Shown: positions 17,261 to 26,414 of the stretch, piece by piece | How the letters are laid out: the number at the start of each line of letters is the position of its first letter | Position numbering within the stretch: position 1 is the first letter of the stretch | Assembly: GCA_964423925.1 (NCBI GenBank) | Contig: CAYRGQ010000013.1 | Coordinates: 1 to 64,000 of the forward strand | Source of the DNA: CAYRGQ01 sp964423925 | Lineage (GTDB): Bacteria; Bacteroidota; Bacteroidia; Sphingobacteriales; Sphingobacteriaceae | Reading direction: 5' to 3' | Length of the DNA stretch: 64,000 nucleotides | Program-made: the position numbers and the translations under genes | The notes under the pieces: model-generated | Told to the model about the DNA's origin: nothing | The model's input: only the letters and a program-made list of their open reading frames with translations | Database searches by the model: none

Positions 17261-17776
17261 TTACCGACGAGCGTTTTTATACGTATGGAGTGATCGCTTC
17301 ATTAGTTTACGCGCAACATGGATTCGCGTTTTTACCGTGCCGATCGGAATTTCCAAATGTTCCGATATTTCATGGTATTTGTACCCCTCGTAATACATGC
17401 TAAAGGGAACGCAGTACTCTTCCGAAAGCTCATCCATGGCTCGGGTGATGTCTTCCATGACGAATTTACTTTCCCCCTCGTTTCGGGTAGCACTGTGAGC
17501 AAGGTTTGCGCTGGATATTTCGTCAGATTTGGTCACCAAAGAGCTGGTTTTGACAAAACGCCGATAATTGTTGATGAAGGTGTTCTTCATGATGGTGTAC
17601 AACCAGCCCTTCAGATTGGTGCCTTCTTTGAATTTGCCAAAGTAAGTGACGGCTTTGACGATGGTGTCTTGTACGAGATCTTGAGCATCGTCATGGTCTC
17701 GAGTGAAGTGGAGGGCATAAACACGTAATGATTCGGTGTGTTGAACGACTAGTGTGTTGAATTCAAGTTTTGTCAT
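17261..17776 (-). CDS. ECF-family RNA polymerase sigma factor
   Basis: A 171-residue sigma-70 family factor of the extracytoplasmic-function class. Region 2 spans about residues 5-75 (RDHDDAQDLVQDTIVKA, then NLKGWLYTIMKNTFINNYRR) and region 4 about 110-165 (ITRAMDELSEEYCVPFSMYY, then IPIGTVKTRIHVARK). No anti-sigma gene is adjacent, which is unusual for classical ECF factors and suggests control by another route. The cytochrome b5-like gene follows 19 bases later. The 210 bases upstream, to murB, hold its regulatory region; no consensus promoter is evident there. Confidence 0.92.
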   Translation of the reverse strand: MTKLEFNTLVVQHTESLRVYALHFTRDHDDAQDLVQDTIVKAVTYFGKFKEGTNLKGWLYTIMKNTFINNYRRFVKTSSLVTKSDEISSANLAHSATRNEGESKFVMEDITRAMDELSEEYCVPFSMYYEGYKYHEISEHLEIPIGTVKTRIHVARKLMKRSLHTYKNARR

Positions 17777-17986
17777 CTCTTTACGGTTTAAGAGTTTTGC
17801 GACATTCGCCCCAAAACGAGTGAAACAATATAGTCGTGAGTCGGTTTATTCGGTAAGTAATGTACAAACCGCCCCCACGGTGGGTTAAATTCGTAGTAGG
17901 GTAACTACAAGTATCGTGCTAAAGCTCCCGCGCGCTCCTGCCCGAACGCCAGACGGTTGGCACGTTTTGCCCCCCAATGTTGACAA

Positions 17987-19024
17987 TTAGATAATGTTAA
18001 CTTCGCGCTCCAATTTTACACCAAATCGCTGGTGTACGTCTTCAATAATTCTCTCGGAAAGATCATAAACTTCTGATCCAGAAGCCTTTCCGTGGTTGAC
18101 CAGGACGAGCGCTTGATTTTTCCACGTGCCTGTACTGCCAATTTGTTTACCCTTCCATCCGCAACGTTCGATGAGCCAGCCAGCTGCAATTTTAATTTTT
18201 TCGCTGTCAACAGGAAACCACACGATGTCCGGATGTTTTTCCTTTATCCGTTCAAAATATTGGACACTAACGACCGGGTTTTTGAAAAAAGATCCGGAGT
18301 TTCCGATGGTGGATGGGTCGGGTAATTTACTGACCCGAATGGCAGACACCACCTCGGCCATATCCTGTATAGTCGGCGTTGTGATGCCCCTAGCGGCCAA
18401 TTCCGCTTGGATGGCGCCATAGGACGTGTTGACCCGAGGAACCCGCGAAAGCAAAAGGGACACCTCGGTAATGATGTGTTTGCCACGCTCGGCAGATTGT
18501 TTAAAAATGCTGTCGCGGTAGGAAAATGAGCAGGCCGCCTTGTCAAAGGTTGAAATTTCCCCACTTTGGGTATTAAATACACGACATTCGTGGAAGATGT
18601 CCATTAATTCCGTTCCATAAGCACCAATATTTTGGATGGGTGCGGCGCCAACGCTTCCGGGAATGAGTGCCATGTTTTCGATTCCCGCAAAACCGTGGCC
18701 TACGCAATACCACACCAAATCGTTCCAGACTACGCCGGCACCCGCCGTGACAATGACCGCGTCGCCTTGGATAGTGTGCGCAATGCCAGGGATCTTCATA
18801 TGCACGACTAAACCTTCAAAATCTCGGGTAAAGAGAATATTGCTGCCTCCTCCCAGAACCAAAAACGGTCCGCGCGAAAACGCTCCGCTGCGGTGCAACT
18901 CGTGTAGTGCCGCCTCCGACTGGACGCTGACGTACGCGGATGCGCGTGCCGCCACGCCGAAGGTATTGTAACCTTGCAGTTGGAAATCGTTTTCGAACGT
19001 TAGGGCCATGGAAATACTGGGCAT
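17987..19024 (-). CDS. murB: UDP-N-acetylenolpyruvoylglucosamine reductase
   Basis: A 345-residue FAD enzyme that reduces UDP-GlcNAc-enolpyruvate to UDP-MurNAc in peptidoglycan precursor synthesis. The opening NTFGVAARA and the FAD-binding LVLGGGSNILF are typical, and the catalytic serine lies in IGNSGSFFKNP. Length agrees with the E. coli type. An internal ATG at 19009 is an alternative start just before the conserved region. It is divergent from the TetR gene; a TATCTTTG -7 element lies at 19084-19077 on this strand. Confidence 0.95.
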   Translation of the reverse strand: MPSISMALTFENDFQLQGYNTFGVAARASAYVSVQSEAALHELHRSGAFSRGPFLVLGGGSNILFTRDFEGLVVHMKIPGIAHTIQGDAVIVTAGAGVVWNDLVWYCVGHGFAGIENMALIPGSVGAAPIQNIGAYGTELMDIFHECRVFNTQSGEISTFDKAACSFSYRDSIFKQSAERGKHIITEVSLLLSRVPRVNTSYGAIQAELAARGITTPTIQDMAEVVSAIRVSKLPDPSTIGNSGSFFKNPVVSVQYFERIKEKHPDIVWFPVDSEKIKIAAGWLIERCGWKGKQIGSTGTWKNQALVLVNHGKASGSEVYDLSERIIEDVHQRFGVKLEREVNII

Positions 19025-19076
19025 TTTGAGAGTTTTGCGGAATAACTAGTATATTAGCATATAAGTAGTGCTAGGT

Positions 19077-19084
19077 CAAAGATA
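19077..19084 (-). promoter_or_regulatory. -7 element for murB
   Basis: Read on the minus strand this is TATCTTTG, an exact TAnnTTTG match, about 53 bases before the murB start. No good -33 box is visible at the right spacing. The divergent TetR-family gene starts at 19128, so its product could bind in this interval. Confidence 0.35.
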
Positions 19085-19127
19085 GCGGATTGGTGTGATA
19101 GGTACGGCATAATTAACAAAAATAGCG

Positions 19128-19745
19128 ATGGCAAAAGCGGAACGCAAACGACAGGAAATTTTGGATGCGGCGATATACAGGTTTTCCCATTTCGGTGTGG
19201 CAAAAACGACGATGGCAGAGATTGCCAGCGACCTGGCGATTTCTAAAGCTTCGCTCTATTACTATTACACGGACCGCAATAGTCTGTTTGCCGCGGTGTT
19301 TGACCACGTCACGAACCAAGTGTCCGCGGAGATTAATAAGGTAGTCGAAGGGCGTCTGGGCGCCGACCCGTATCGGGCCATGGAATACGTGCTGGATACG
19401 CGAATAGCGTTCCTCACGAAGCATTATAAGCTCTTGGAGGGGCTAAAGGAGTATGGCAATGAGTTTCCCCAAACCATACAGGAAGTCATCACGCGTGCGC
19501 GGATGCAGGAGCTAGACATTATCCGCCGGGTTTTGTCGAAGGGAGCGGAAAGCGGTAAGCTACACATGGAGAACCTGGACGAAACCTCCAACATGTTCTT
19601 CTATGCAATTGTCGGGATGCGCTACGCTGTGCTACAGTTGTCGCAAATCGAATTTTTTCCAACACAGGAGGAATTCGACCGAATTCTCGTTCTGCAGAAG
19701 AAGCTTGTCGTGATCCTGCTTAATGGCTTGGCCGCGGGGCGTTAG
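19128..19745 (+). CDS. TetR/AcrR-family transcriptional regulator
   Basis: A 205-residue one-component repressor type protein. The N-terminal DNA-binding domain (about 8-55) shows the TetR helix-turn-helix FGVAKTTMAEIASDLAISKA followed by SLYYYYTDRNSLF. The rest is the variable ligand-binding and dimerisation part, so the inducer is unknown. It is convergent with the YpdA-type reductase, the stop codons overlapping by four bases (19742-19745), and divergent from murB. Confidence 0.9.
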   Translation: MAKAERKRQEILDAAIYRFSHFGVAKTTMAEIASDLAISKASLYYYYTDRNSLFAAVFDHVTNQVSAEINKVVEGRLGADPYRAMEYVLDTRIAFLTKHYKLLEGLKEYGNEFPQTIQEVITRARMQELDIIRRVLSKGAESGKLHMENLDETSNMFFYAIVGMRYAVLQLSQIEFFPTQEEFDRILVLQKKLVVILLNGLAAGR

Positions 19746-20728
19746 GCCGATTGCTTAGAGCGGATATGCGCAATAATCTGTTCGGCGTGTATGCGCGAAT
19801 TCTCAATGAACCACAAATGCGTATTCAAGCCTCCACAAACGACACCGGCTAGGTATAGGCCAGGTATATTGCTCTCCATGGTGTCAGGGTTATGGGTGGG
19901 CACGCGTGCGGCGTCCTCCGCGAGCTCTATACCAATGCGCTTCAGGAATCCAAAATCCGGCTGGTAGCCCGTCAGGGCCAATACAAAGTCGTTTGGCAAG
20001 GTGATATCTCCCTTTGGAGTATGAATGTCCACCTCGTATTCGCGAATGGCGGTGAGGTTGCTACGGTAATATACCTTTATTTCGCCCGCCGCAATCCGAT
20101 TCTCGATATCTGGACGGACCCAATATTTGACGCGTGGACCGATGCTCTCCCCCCGTACCACCAAGGTCACCTTCGCACCTTTCCGAAAGGTTTCCAATGC
20201 GGCGTCTATTGACGAGTTGCTTGCACCGACCACCACCACCTGTTGGGTAGCATAGTAATGCGGATCCTGGTAGTAGTGGCTGACCTTGGGGAGGCCTTCG
20301 CCCGGAATACCCAGCAGGCAGGGCTCGTCATAAAAGCCGGTAGCGACAACGACGTGGCGCGCTTGGTAGCTCGTCTTGCTTGTTGTTACGGCAAAAACAA
20401 CGTCGTGCCGCTCCACGCTCAGGACTTCTTCAAAAAGGCGGGTGTGTAGGTCGAATTGCTGGTGCACGCGGCGATAATATTCCAGGGCTTCGGCGCGCTT
20501 GGGCTTGGGATTCGTCGACACGAAGGGGACATTCCCAATCTCCAGCCGTTCGGAAGTCGAGAAGAATGTCATGGTCTGCGGATAATGGTAGAGGGAGTTC
20601 ACCAAGCACCCTTTTTCGACGATTACATAGGAAAGTCCGGCTTTGGCGGCCTGAATGCCGCACGCCAGGCCTATTGGGCCACCTCCGATTATCAGCACAT
20701 CATAGGGCAGGGAGGACGAATTATTCAT
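19742..20728 (-). CDS. YpdA-type flavoprotein, probable bacillithiol-disulfide reductase
   Basis: A 328-residue FAD/NADPH oxidoreductase of the YpdA (Bdr) family, which recycles oxidised bacillithiol. The FAD loop is IGGGPIG (14-20), the NADPH loop is VVVGASNSS (165-173), and the family block GCLVNSLYHYPQTMTFFSTS (40-59) is clear. The C-terminal FAD contact reads LYLAGVVCGG. Bacillithiol synthesis genes are not in the window, so the thiol is inferred from the family. It lacks the CxxC pair of thioredoxin reductase, as expected for YpdA. Confidence 0.87.
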   Translation of the reverse strand: MNNSSSLPYDVLIIGGGPIGLACGIQAAKAGLSYVIVEKGCLVNSLYHYPQTMTFFSTSERLEIGNVPFVSTNPKPKRAEALEYYRRVHQQFDLHTRLFEEVLSVERHDVVFAVTTSKTSYQARHVVVATGFYDEPCLLGIPGEGLPKVSHYYQDPHYYATQQVVVVGASNSSIDAALETFRKGAKVTLVVRGESIGPRVKYWVRPDIENRIAAGEIKVYYRSNLTAIREYEVDIHTPKGDITLPNDFVLALTGYQPDFGFLKRIGIELAEDAARVPTHNPDTMESNIPGLYLAGVVCGGLNTHLWFIENSRIHAEQIIAHIRSKQSA

Positions 20729-20734
20729 AGCTTA

Positions 20735-20765
20735 CAAAGTTACAATCCCCGGCACGCAAAAGCAA
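20735..20765 (-). promoter_or_regulatory. Promoter of the YpdA-type gene
   Basis: On the minus strand TTGC (20765-20762), a 19-base spacer and TAACTTTG (20742-20735) fit the Bacteroidetes promoter. The -7 element ends only six bases before the ATG at 20728, so the message would be leaderless or almost so. Confidence 0.5.
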
Positions 20766-20820
20766 GCCAGACGGGGACGGACGGGGAGGACTGTCCGTGA
20801 GCGTCGCGTGGTTGAGCCTG

Positions 20821-22998
20821 TTAGGCAGCGGGCTCCTGCGCGGGGTCAGGTGTGGCAGCGTCCGTCATGCGTTGGATCACCTTTTGGATATCGGACGCGA
20901 TGCGCAACAAGAAGTCGAGCTGGTCATTGATGGCTACGCCGTCTTCGGAATCGTTCGGTCCCGCTTCTTGCTCAATGCGAACGGACAATTCGGTAAATGC
21001 CGAGTCCGCCGCTCCGGCGGGCAGGCTACGGATGGCCAAGGCAAGCTGGGAGAGGATGTGGCGGGTTCTGCGAATATGGTCTGGGCTGATGGCGTTCGGG
21101 GCGGTCTGGACGACCGCCGTGAGCAGCGCAACCGAATAGGAGGAGAGAATGTGGTTGAACACCACGAAGCGGTTCATGTCTGATGCATGCACCTGCTTGC
21201 TTTTCGGTTCTGTCATCATCCGTCTGAACGATGCACCCATGTTGGCCGAACTCACGTACACGTCCTTGCGGGCCAGTTTGTATTCGAGCACGGGAATCGT
21301 TTCGCCGGCCATGATGCGCAGGGCTTGCCCGAGGTAGTTGTAGTTGGCGATGAGTAGTTTGCGCATATTGTCGTGCATTTGGCTGCTTTCCCAAGTGGGT
21401 AGAAGCACATAACTCGACCCAAAGGCCAATACGGAACCGATAATTGTGTCAAGAATGCGTTCTTGTGCTACCAACATGGTGTTGATACCCATAAAATTGA
21501 ATAGAATGAGAATAAAGGGCGTCATAAACATGACTGCCACGATGTAGTTGATTCGGATAAAACTATAGGTCGCCACCATGAACGCCAAGAGAATGGCGAA
21601 CAAAGCAATCTCGTGTTTCACGAGTATCAAAATCAGGACGCCCGTGATACCGCCGATAATCGTGCCCGCCAAACGCTGGAAATTGCGCTGTTTCGTCATG
21701 CTGTACCCCGGCTTGAGGATGACCATGATGGTAAGCAGAATCCAGTAGCCGTGTTCGCCCGTGGTGACGTACAGGGAGATGAGGTAGCCCAGCCCCATGA
21801 CGAGGGCCATCCGCAGGGCATGGCGGAACGTGTTGGACTGGAGCGTCAAGTTGTTGCGAAACGATTTGATGTCGATGTCGTGCGTACTGACAAAGCGGTT
21901 GTAATCCGATGCGTCGACGTAGGGCGTGTCCGTCGATGTCAAGTTGAAGTACGCGTATACGTTGTTTATGCGTTTGGTGATCGCACGAATGTTGACCAGG
22001 ATACGTTTGAGCGGCAAGGTCGATAGGCCTTCTTCCGTTTCGATTTTTTCGATCGCTCCCCGGATTCTATCCAGGTCCTGTTCCAGCTGATAGAGGGGCT
22101 TGGGTCTACGGTTACTGTTGAGGTGGTAGCCAATGTTGTCCAACTCGTTAGCCAAGCGCTTTATCGTTAAGTTGAAAATTCGCAATATACCCGTGTGCCC
22201 GTATTTTTTTCGGATGGAGTCGTAGTCGTGATGGGTGGCCATGCCCTGTTCGAACAGATCCACCATGTCTGTGAATACGAGAATGAGTATGCGGCCGATC
22301 TGGGTCGTATCCCTCACGCTTTTCTTGCTTCTGAACAGCATTTCGCGCACCATTTCCTTGTGTTCGTGGGCCTGCACTTGCTGGTCGATCAGCGCCAGGT
22401 AGTTCTTGTCGACATCTTCATCAAGCGCGTAGAAGTTGGCCTTTATGCGGATGTAGGCGGCAATGTGCTTGATCGATTCTGCCAATTCCTGTTGTGCAAG
22501 GCGGTAGGGGCGTACGCGTGTGAGGCCCAGGCTAAGTAACATGTACCACGCGCAGCCAGTTAGTAAGTGGCCGATATATTCGAGGGTCTCCAGCGGACCG
22601 CTGACGGTATCGTCAATGTTGAGCACCATTACGAGCGTCCCCATGGCTCCGATGCCCGCCGCGCGGTCGCCGAATACCGCCATCATGGCGAAGAGGAAAC
22701 TAAGCAAGACGATGACGCTGCCCAGCAAAATGTCAGACTGATCCACGAGGTTGGTGAACACCGCGCTCAGCACGGCCACCGCAGCGCATACCAGCATCCC
22801 GTTTCGGCGGTGGTTGGTGGGGCCGTGGGTGTCAGACAATGCGATGACCATGGCACCGGTAGAAATGGTGACGCCGATATGCACATTGCCCAAATAGGAA
22901 AATACGACCGCTGGGATGACCATGCCTATGGAAATACGCACGCCATCGGCGAAATATTTGCCATAAAGAAACTCCTGAATGGTCCGCGCGTGATTCAT
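20821..22998 (-). CDS. FUSC-family (YccS-like) inner-membrane protein
   Basis: A 725-residue membrane protein of the fusaric-acid-resistance/YccS family. Two sets of about five or six hydrophobic helices (roughly 15-165 and 390-530) flank a long soluble helical region (about 170-385), and a soluble tail follows (about 535-725). The family architecture suggests efflux of aromatic acids or a related function, but no member with this exact build has a function I can assign with confidence. It is monocistronic. A minus-strand -7 element (TACCTTTG, 23103-23096) lies about 98 bases before the start. Confidence 0.85.
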   Translation of the reverse strand: MNHARTIQEFLYGKYFADGVRISIGMVIPAVVFSYLGNVHIGVTISTGAMVIALSDTHGPTNHRRNGMLVCAAVAVLSAVFTNLVDQSDILLGSVIVLLSFLFAMMAVFGDRAAGIGAMGTLVMVLNIDDTVSGPLETLEYIGHLLTGCAWYMLLSLGLTRVRPYRLAQQELAESIKHIAAYIRIKANFYALDEDVDKNYLALIDQQVQAHEHKEMVREMLFRSKKSVRDTTQIGRILILVFTDMVDLFEQGMATHHDYDSIRKKYGHTGILRIFNLTIKRLANELDNIGYHLNSNRRPKPLYQLEQDLDRIRGAIEKIETEEGLSTLPLKRILVNIRAITKRINNVYAYFNLTSTDTPYVDASDYNRFVSTHDIDIKSFRNNLTLQSNTFRHALRMALVMGLGYLISLYVTTGEHGYWILLTIMVILKPGYSMTKQRNFQRLAGTIIGGITGVLILILVKHEIALFAILLAFMVATYSFIRINYIVAVMFMTPFILILFNFMGINTMLVAQERILDTIIGSVLAFGSSYVLLPTWESSQMHDNMRKLLIANYNYLGQALRIMAGETIPVLEYKLARKDVYVSSANMGASFRRMMTEPKSKQVHASDMNRFVVFNHILSSYSVALLTAVVQTAPNAISPDHIRRTRHILSQLALAIRSLPAGAADSAFTELSVRIEQEAGPNDSEDGVAINDQLDFLLRIASDIQKVIQRMTDAATPDPAQEPAA

Positions 22999-23095
22999 GT
23001 GTGGTAGTGGTCCGAAAAACAGTGTGCCTTTTTTGGTGCCTGAATTCCTATTTTGGCGCTGTAGGACGGAAATATATGGTTTTTTGCCTCACTTG

Positions 23096-23103
23096 CAAAG
23101 GTA
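23096..23103 (-). promoter_or_regulatory. -7 element for the FUSC gene
   Basis: On the minus strand this reads TACCTTTG, an exact TAnnTTTG match. The leader to the FUSC start would be about 90 nt. No -33 TTTG is seen. Apart from this and the terminator-like hairpin at 23134-23160, I see nothing in 22999-23348. Confidence 0.4.
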
Positions 23104-23133
23104 CGCAAAAGCTTCGTTATCCGTGGGGATTGG

Positions 23134-23160
23134 AGGGGAATAGCGACTCCCCTGTTTTTT
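23134..23160 (+). terminator. Orphan terminator-like hairpin on the plus strand
   Basis: AGGGGA (23134-23139) pairs with TCCCCT (23148-23153), and a run of six T (23155-23160) follows one G. No plus-strand gene lies upstream: the preceding 2.2 kb is the minus-strand FUSC gene. It would therefore end an antisense or short unannotated transcript. Confidence 0.4.
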
Positions 23161-23348
23161 GCTGGCTGTACCGACGGGAGATCCGGTGGAGCAGTCATTG
23201 GCGGGGGTGCCAGCGCTATCCATGCGCGCGGCGCAAGTCGGCCTTCCGCGCATTTAATTTGCCGTAAGCTTTTGGGCGGGCGGCATATAAATCCTATATT
23301 TAGGCCGCATTAGCATAAGTAGCATAAACTCAACAGCACTTTAATTTT

Positions 23349-24338
23349 ATGGATCCGCAATTGACCCCCATTTTGTTTATCGTCGGCGCAATCGTCGCTT
23401 TTTTCCTCTTACTGTACATTCTCCCTGTAAACCTTTGGTTTACGGCGCAGTTGTCAGGTGTCCGGATCAATCTGTTAAACCTCGTGCTGATGCGGTTGCG
23501 AAAGGTGTCGCCGTCGCTGGTGACAAACGCAATGATTACCTCCACAAAAGCCGGCCTCAACATTACATCCAATGAGATTGAGACACACTATCTGGCTGGC
23601 GGAAATGTCAATAATGTTATCAAGGCGCTTATATCAGCCGATAAGGCCAATATTCCACTGGATTTTAAACTTGCTACGGCAATCGATTTGGCCGGGCGTG
23701 ACGTGTTTGACGCGGTGCAGCTGTCCGTGAACCCACGTGTGATCAATACACCGCCGGTATCGGCCGTGGCGAAAGACGGCATCCAGCTTATCGCGCGGGC
23801 ACGGGTGACGGTGCGTGCCAATATCAACCAGTTGGTAGGTGGTGCCGGCGAAGAAACGGTATTAGCCCGAGTGGGCGAAGGCATCGTGTCCACCATCGGG
23901 TCGTCGACTAACCACAAAGAAGTACTGGAGAAGCCCGATCGGATCTCTAAGGCTGTGCTTTCGCGCGGGCTGGATAGCGGTACGGCTTTCGAAATCCTTT
24001 CTATCGATATCGCGGACATGAACATTGGCGAGAACGTGGGCGCGAAGCTGCAGACCGACCAGGCCGAGGCGGACTTGAAAGTGGCTAATGCACGTGCGGA
24101 AGAGCGACGCGCCATGGCGGTAGCGTCGGAGCAGGAGATGCGTTCCAAAGCGCAGGAAGCACGTGCTAAGGTAATTGAGGCGGAATCGCAAGTGCCGTTG
24201 GCCTTAGCGGAGGCCTTCCGTGCCGGCAACCTAGGCGTGATGGACTACTACAAGTTGCAAAACATCCAAGCCGATACCGACATGCGTGGCTCTATAGCCC
24301 GACCTGGAGGAACAACAAAAGGCACAGACAAGAAATAA
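23349..24338 (+). CDS. floA: Flotillin-like protein FloA
   Basis: A 329-residue bacterial flotillin (UPF0365/YqfA family), a scaffold of membrane microdomains. It has an N-terminal hydrophobic hairpin (about 7-28) without a cleavage site, a band-7-like domain (about 30-225, with NEIETHYLAGGNVNNVIKAL) and an alanine- and glutamate-rich helical region (about 230-300) of the oligomerisation type. Length matches the B. subtilis protein. In many genomes floA sits beside an NfeD protein; none is adjacent here. A strong terminator follows 30 bases downstream. Confidence 0.94.
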   Translation: MDPQLTPILFIVGAIVAFFLLLYILPVNLWFTAQLSGVRINLLNLVLMRLRKVSPSLVTNAMITSTKAGLNITSNEIETHYLAGGNVNNVIKALISADKANIPLDFKLATAIDLAGRDVFDAVQLSVNPRVINTPPVSAVAKDGIQLIARARVTVRANINQLVGGAGEETVLARVGEGIVSTIGSSTNHKEVLEKPDRISKAVLSRGLDSGTAFEILSIDIADMNIGENVGAKLQTDQAEADLKVANARAEERRAMAVASEQEMRSKAQEARAKVIEAESQVPLALAEAFRAGNLGVMDYYKLQNIQADTDMRGSIARPGGTTKGTDKK

Positions 24339-24368
24339 GGAAGCGCCCCGATAGGGGTGACCGTGCTA

Positions 24369-24401
24369 AACCACCTGTTTCTACAACCAGGTGGTTTTTT
24401 T
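24369..24401 (+). terminator. Terminator of floA
   Basis: AACCACCTG (24369-24377) pairs perfectly with CAGGTGGTT (24388-24396), and the T run continues to 24401. This is a textbook intrinsic terminator. Confidence 0.85.
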
Positions 24402-24524
24402 GTTGCTTGGGGCCGTGGCCGCGGCTTTCCGTCCGGGCGCCCGCCGCCCAAGGCCGTGCCGTAGTTTTTCTGGTTTCTAACGTCTCTCGCGTAATGAAAA
24501 CCCATAAATGTCGTGTCAAAAATT

Positions 24525-24532
24525 TATCTTTG
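24525..24532 (+). promoter_or_regulatory. -7 element for lepA
   Basis: TATCTTTG exactly matches TAnnTTTG, 23 bases before the lepA ATG. No TTTG lies at the -33 position, so this is a partial promoter match. Confidence 0.45.
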
Positions 24533-24555
24533 TCGATTGAAGTTGACTATTCAAT

Positions 24556-26346
24556 ATGAAGCATATCCGCAATTTTTGCATTATCGCGCACATCGACCAC
24601 GGGAAAAGCACGTTAGCCGATCGACTGTTGGAATACACCAATACGATTACGCAGCGTGAGGCCCAGGCGCAGCTCCTGGATAACATGGATTTGGAACGTG
24701 AGCGGGGGATTACGATAAAGAGCCACGCCATCCAGATGAACTACGTTAAAGACGGGCAGGAATACGTGTTTAACCTTATCGACACGCCGGGCCACGTCGA
24801 CTTTTCGTATGAAGTGTCGCGCTCCATTGCCGCCTGTGAAGGTGCGCTGCTCATTGTGGATGCTTCGCAAGGCATACAGGCCCAAACGATTTCGAACTTA
24901 TACTTGGCGTTGGAACACGACCTGGAAATCATTCCGGTGCTTAATAAGATGGATTTGCCGGGTGCCATGCCCGAAGAGGTAAAAGACCAAATTATTGAAT
25001 TGATCGGTGGGAAACGGGAAGATATTATCCCCGCCTCCGGCAAGACGGGTCTCGGGGTGCATGACATCCTGAATGCGATTGTAGAGCGGGTTCCTCCACC
25101 TGTTGGCGATCCGGAAGCGCCACTGCAGGCGCTGATTTTCGATTCGGTGTTTAACTCGTTTCGCGGTATCATGGCTTATTTCAAGGTCGAAAATGGTGAA
25201 ATCCGCAAAGGGGACAAGGTGAAGTTCGTCGCCACTGGCAAGGAGTACACCGCTGACGAGATTGGCACGCTAAAGCTCAATCAGGTAGCCAAGGATGTGA
25301 TCCGCACAGGCGACGTGGGCTATATCATTTCGGGCATTAAGGAAGCGCGCGAGGTGAAGGTAGGGGATACCATTACGCACGTCTCGCGTCCCACGAAGGA
25401 AGCCATCAAAGGGTTTGAAGAGGTCAAGCCCATGGTTTTTGCGGGTATCTACCCCGTGGATACGGAAGACTATGAAGAGTTGCGTGAGAGTATGCACCGT
25501 CTACAGCTCAATGACGCATCATTGGTCTTCGAGCCGGAATCGTCCGCCGCGCTCGGCTTCGGTTTCCGTTGTGGCTTCCTCGGCATGTTACACATGGAGA
25601 TCATCCAGGAACGATTGGAGCGCGAGTTCGACATGACGGTGATTACCACGGTACCCAACGTGTCTTACAAAGCGTACTTGGCAAAGGGCGGGCAGCAAAT
25701 CATCGTGCACAATCCCTCTGATCTGCCCGATCCCAGTAAACTGGACTACGTCGAAGAACCGTACATCAAGGCGAATATCATCACCAAGGCCGAGTTTACG
25801 GGCGCTGTCATGTCGCTCTGTATCCAGAAGCGCGGTGTGATTATCAATCAGTCGTATTTGACCGCAGATCGCGTGGAGTTGACCTTTGAAATGCCAATGG
25901 GCGAAATCGTTTTCGACTTCTACGACAAACTGAAGACCATATCTAAGGGGTATGCATCCTTTGATTACCATCAGATCGGCTATCGCCAGTCCGACCTGGT
26001 CAAGCTGGATATCCGGCTAAACGGCGAGCCTGTCGATGCGCTATCGTCGCTTATCCACCGAAGCAATTCTTACGATTTTGGCAAGAAAATCTGTGAGAAA
26101 TTGAAGGAACTACTGCCGAGGCAACAATTCGAAATTGCTATTCAGGCATCGATCGGTGCGAAGATCATCGCACGCGAAAATATACGCGCGCTCCGCAAGG
26201 ACGTGACAGCCAAGTGCTACGGAGGTGATATTTCGCGTAAGCGCAAGCTGCTCGAAAAGCAGAAGAAGGGTAAGAAGCGTATGCGTCAAGTCGGCAACGT
26301 GGAAATTCCACAATCGGCGTTTATGGCCGTGCTAAAGCTAGACTAG
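24556..26346 (+). CDS. lepA: Elongation factor 4 (ribosomal back-translocase)
   Basis: A 596-residue translational GTPase. G1 is AHIDHGKST (11-19), G3 is DTPGHVDF and G4 is NKMD; the EF-G-like domains II, III and V and the LepA-specific C-terminal domain (ending KKGKKRMRQVGNVEIPQSAF) are complete. LepA acts on stalled or mistranslocated ribosomes and in ribosome assembly. Size and order are normal for the family. folD follows 68 bases later. Confidence 0.97.
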   Translation: MKHIRNFCIIAHIDHGKSTLADRLLEYTNTITQREAQAQLLDNMDLERERGITIKSHAIQMNYVKDGQEYVFNLIDTPGHVDFSYEVSRSIAACEGALLIVDASQGIQAQTISNLYLALEHDLEIIPVLNKMDLPGAMPEEVKDQIIELIGGKREDIIPASGKTGLGVHDILNAIVERVPPPVGDPEAPLQALIFDSVFNSFRGIMAYFKVENGEIRKGDKVKFVATGKEYTADEIGTLKLNQVAKDVIRTGDVGYIISGIKEAREVKVGDTITHVSRPTKEAIKGFEEVKPMVFAGIYPVDTEDYEELRESMHRLQLNDASLVFEPESSAALGFGFRCGFLGMLHMEIIQERLEREFDMTVITTVPNVSYKAYLAKGGQQIIVHNPSDLPDPSKLDYVEEPYIKANIITKAEFTGAVMSLCIQKRGVIINQSYLTADRVELTFEMPMGEIVFDFYDKLKTISKGYASFDYHQIGYRQSDLVKLDIRLNGEPVDALSSLIHRSNSYDFGKKICEKLKELLPRQQFEIAIQASIGAKIIARENIRALRKDVTAKCYGGDISRKRKLLEKQKKGKKRMRQVGNVEIPQSAFMAVLKLD

Positions 26347-26414
26347 CCCTGCGAGGGATTAGTGCAGATACGTATGTCAACTCGTAGATTGTAAATACCT
26401 ATCATCCATCATTC

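Noticed and set aside
23001..23267. 88-codon plus-strand frame between the FUSC gene and floA
   Set aside because: It crosses a terminator and a minus-strand promoter; the Cys- and Trp-rich composition is unlike real proteins.
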